A DNA stretch of 49,191 nucleotides from Thalassospira xianhensis MCCC 1A02616 (GTDB lineage: Bacteria > Pseudomonadota > Alphaproteobacteria > Rhodospirillales > Thalassospiraceae), in the NCBI RefSeq assembly GCF_003326475.1, contig NZ_JPWA01000036.1:1-49191 (forward strand), in the 5' to 3' direction. Shown in pieces: positions 47,489 through 49,191 of this stretch. The notes under the pieces are model-generated. The model saw nothing but the letters and a program-made list of their open reading frames with translations. It did no database searches and had not been told where the DNA came from. The first letter of the stretch is position 1, and every line of letters begins with the position of its first letter. The translations under genes were made by a program, and so were the position numbers.

Positions 47489-48334
47489 ATGGGTTCTGAC
47501 TTGAACACCGTTACGCGGTGGGGGAAAGTTCCAGCATGGTGGCTGTTACACCCGGAAATCAATGCAGACAGGTTTTGTTTGCTGTCCGCACTGGCCACTT
47601 ATTCGGATGATGCTGGCATTTGCGATCCGTCGCAATCCACACTCGCTGGCCATTTGCGTCGGAGCCGCCCGTGGGTAAACAAAATCATTGCTGAACTCGT
47701 TGAGGTTGGCTTCCTCAAAAAGACGAGGCGTGCCCGGGCCAACGGCGGCATGACTTCTTGCCGTTATCGTATTGTTTTTGATGTGGAAAATATAGCGAAG
47801 CCCTCGGTAAACTCACTGACAAAAGACGGTCCCACTGATGACACCCCTTGTCCTCCAGATGACAGGGGGTGTCACGAGGATGACAGGAATCAGCCGCAGG
47901 CTGAACAGAGTCAGGATTCTCCCCCTCGGAGTGCGGGCGCGCGAGGAAAGCCGGACGACACATCAAAGAGCGCTCCTAAAAACTCGGGAGGTCAGTGTAA
48001 GACAGCAACCGCTCGTGAAAAGCTCCCGTTCAACTGGACGCCTTCGCCAGAGGTTTTAGAGCAAGCTGCCCGGCTATATCCGCAAACCGACCTGGCTGAA
48101 CACACGGCTCTGTTCGTCGCTCGCTGCCGTTCAAAGTCCTATGCCATCGATGCGGACAACGCCGATGACACTTGGCTTGCATGGCTTATTGAGGATCAGC
48201 GCAAGCAGAAATCGAACAGCGGCACGACATCGCCGAAGTCCAGTCGGAGAGCAAACCCTCGGAAGTCGCCATCTGACGCCAGTGCTAGTCAATTGAAGGC
48301 ATGGGGGTCTGCTGCTGGTTACCCAACGAGTTGA
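47489..48334 (+). CDS. Winged-helix replication-associated protein, 281 aa
   Basis: Residues 1-95 form a winged helix of the phage replisome-organiser type (RFCLLSALATYSDDAGICDPS, TLAGHLRRSRPWVNKIIAEL, GFLKKTRR). A disordered, acidic linker (about 105-185) leads to a conserved-looking C-terminal helix-rich part (LPFNWTPSPEVLEQAARLYP, DDTWLAWLIEDQ), similar to DnaT-like or helicase-loader-partner domains. ATG 47489 has GGAGG 6 bases upstream. It begins 94 bases right of the last iteron and is followed by a second replication-like ORF. Likely role: helicase recruitment at the origin. Confidence 0.8.
   Translation: MGSDLNTVTRWGKVPAWWLLHPEINADRFCLLSALATYSDDAGICDPSQSTLAGHLRRSRPWVNKIIAELVEVGFLKKTRRARANGGMTSCRYRIVFDVENIAKPSVNSLTKDGPTDDTPCPPDDRGCHEDDRNQPQAEQSQDSPPRSAGARGKPDDTSKSAPKNSGGQCKTATAREKLPFNWTPSPEVLEQAARLYPQTDLAEHTALFVARCRSKSYAIDADNADDTWLAWLIEDQRKQKSNSGTTSPKSSRRANPRKSPSDASASQLKAWGSAAGYPTS
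47839..47874. repeat. 14-bp inverted repeat inside the linker of the winged-helix gene
   Basis: TGACACCCCTTGTC (47839-47852) and GACAGGGGGTGTCA (47861-47874) pair over 14 bp with one G-T, loop 8. It is within the linker coding region, where protein constraint is low. Confidence 0.75.
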
Positions 48335-48388
48335 CGCGTTGCCAAGCCGCGTGACCGAACCGATTTGCATGCAAGAAAGGATACTGAA

Positions 48389-48904
48389 GTGAACCACCTA
48401 CCTTCCACGATTACAACAGTACCGGGAGCCTCTTCATCTGTGCTTGATATTGGCGGCGAACTTGAGCGCCTGCTCCGTCCAAAGTCGGTGGAAAGCGTGT
48501 TCTCTGCCAATGGGGACTTCTGGGGGACCAGAGAGCGCTGGGTTGTACCCTCAGTTGGTCAGGAACTTATCCCCGAAATTCGCCAGCAGCTAGCAGCGCT
48601 GGAGGAAGTCTTGAAGCCTGCCCCCCGTGGGAGAACTCTAACGCGCATCCTTGTTCTCTTGCGGCACTACAATACGAAGGTCAACGAACCAGAGATTGAA
48701 GAGATGATTGCCAACGACTGGGCAGAAGACTTGGAAGAGTTTCCGGCCTGGGCGGTGGATGACGCTGCTCGCAAATGGAGGCGAACCCAAAAGTGGCGGC
48801 CGTCCATTCAGGAGATACGTGAGCTCTGCCATAGGGCTGTGGCGCGTGAACGCAGGCTTAAGGAGCGGCTGGAGGCTATTCTGAAGCGAGCTGCAAATAG
48901 TTAA
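48389..48904 (+). CDS. Phage/plasmid replication-loader-like protein, 171 aa
   Basis: The C-terminal half (DWAEDLEEFPAWAVDDAARKW, then KWRPSIQEIRELC) matches a pattern common in alphaproteobacterial phages and plasmids downstream of replisome-organiser genes. GTG 48389 has AAGGA 8 bases upstream and is preferred to the TTG at 48365. 54 bases after the winged-helix gene, so one operon. It probably helps load the replicative helicase; the N-terminal part is unknown. Confidence 0.7.
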   Translation: MNHLPSTITTVPGASSSVLDIGGELERLLRPKSVESVFSANGDFWGTRERWVVPSVGQELIPEIRQQLAALEEVLKPAPRGRTLTRILVLLRHYNTKVNEPEIEEMIANDWAEDLEEFPAWAVDDAARKWRRTQKWRPSIQEIRELCHRAVARERRLKERLEAILKRAANS

Positions 48905-49085
48905 GGCTTAAAGGTTGCCTCTACGCTTAGGTTCAGCGACAGCTCTGCAAGTTGGTCGAAAAGTGCAAAGTCGCTTTAGGGCTGATGCTGACACGAGAGA
49001 AGTGGCGATTTAATACCAAACATATGCCCTGCATATAAGTCTGTCTTGAATGGCCCTACGATTATCATGGAAGTTTGCAAGACAG

Positions 49086-49121
49086 AAAGAGAGCGCACCG
49101 AACAAACAATGCACTCTCTTT
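49086..49121 (-). terminator. Terminator-like hairpin at the right end
   Basis: AAAGAGAG-C-GCA (49086-49097) pairs with TGC-A-CTCTCTTT (49110-49121) apart from one C-A mismatch. It lies 26 bases beyond the stop of the edge gene on the minus strand; followed by CTGTC there and TTGAAG in the other direction. The 242 bp from 48905 to 49146 hold no gene. Confidence 0.55.
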
Positions 49122-49146
49122 TGAAGAGCCAAGCTTTCTCGGAGCG

Positions 49147-49191
49147 TTAACCGGCGGCCTTCCGACCCAGACCGATTTTCTTGGCAAACTG
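49147..49191 (-). CDS. C-terminal end of a probable MucR/Ros-family regulator (partial)
   Basis: The last 14 codons and the stop are visible: QFAKKIGLGRKAAG. An L/F-A-K-x-I-G-L-G-R-K tail is characteristic of the alphaproteobacterial MucR/Ros zinc-finger, H-NS-like regulators. The start and zinc finger are outside the window. The match is short, so the call is tentative. A hairpin terminator follows. Confidence 0.5.
   Translation of the reverse strand, partial: QFAKKIGLGRKAAG

Noticed and set aside
1..49191. tRNA, rRNA and known riboswitch genes
   Set aside because: No cloverleaf with a GGTTCGAATCC-type arm outside coding regions and no rRNA-like block was seen; the GTTCGAACC near 27571 lies inside the MYG1-like gene.
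1..49191. Insertion sequences or an integrated prophage
   Set aside because: No transposase, integrase, terminase, capsid or tail gene was recognised, and no terminal inverted repeats with target duplication were seen; the phage-like genes are methyltransferase and replication accessories common on plasmids.

Overview
The window looks like part of a large plasmid or chromid-like replicon of an alphaproteobacterium. The evidence is an iteron-type replication origin beside a Rep gene, the C-terminal tail of a probable MucR/Ros-family regulator at the right edge, a DUF1476 (F1-ATPase inhibitor zeta) paralog, an RNase J, and moderate GC content. Genes are dense and alternate in strand. No integrase, transposase, phage structural gene, tRNA, rRNA or CRISPR array is recognisable. 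The host genus cannot be told from the sequence. All family assignments are by eye from motifs; no database search was run.

Layout. 0.07-2.2 kb: an AbiE-type toxin-antitoxin pair. 2.3-4.3 kb: an extra arginyl-tRNA synthetase gene behind an arginine-rich leader ORF and a terminator-like hairpin, which looks like attenuation control. 4.3-9.6 kb: unknown genes, including two encoding a repeated module that recalls PcfJ proteins. 9.7-11.3 kb: RNase J. 11.3-15.6 kb: a tandem paralog pair, a candidate small RNA, the zeta-inhibitor paralog and unknown genes. 15.6-17.5 kb: an RlmN-like radical SAM gene coupled to a small ORF, divergent from iscU-iscA. 17.5-19.5 kb: an RlaP-type nucleotidyltransferase fused to a DEDDh exonuclease. 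19.5-23.3 kb: a Mrr_N-DNA methyltransferase and small genes, including a KptA-like ADP-ribosyltransferase-fold protein. 23.4-25.2 kb: hipBA with an array of operator dyads.

25.2-31.9 kb is the most striking part. A minus-strand run reads RNA ligase, MYG1-like exonuclease, RSE-type ADP-ribosyltransferase-like protein, HD-Pnk end-healing enzyme. Next to it are a CYTH triphosphate-tunnel protein and a CCA-adding enzyme with a coupled cysteine-hydrolase-like partner. With the RlaP-exonuclease fusion, the KptA-like protein, RNase J, ArgRS and the radical SAM enzyme, the replicon carries a near-complete kit for trimming, healing, ligating and re-tailing RNA, most plausibly tRNA. I read it as a candidate RNA-repair or anti-nuclease island.

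32-45 kb: small genes, a pentapeptide-repeat protein, a phage-like C5-cytosine methyltransferase with a very large variable region, a DUF2442-HTH regulator with a perfect palindrome in front, and a cluster of two collagen-like glycine-rich proteins followed by a protein with pore-former-like features. 45-49.2 kb: a PadR-like regulator, the Rep gene, an origin with 15 iterons in two phased blocks, and two replication-associated ORFs. Two short motifs recur between genes across the window: GTTTTCCTT, and an extended -35 box TGTTGACA.
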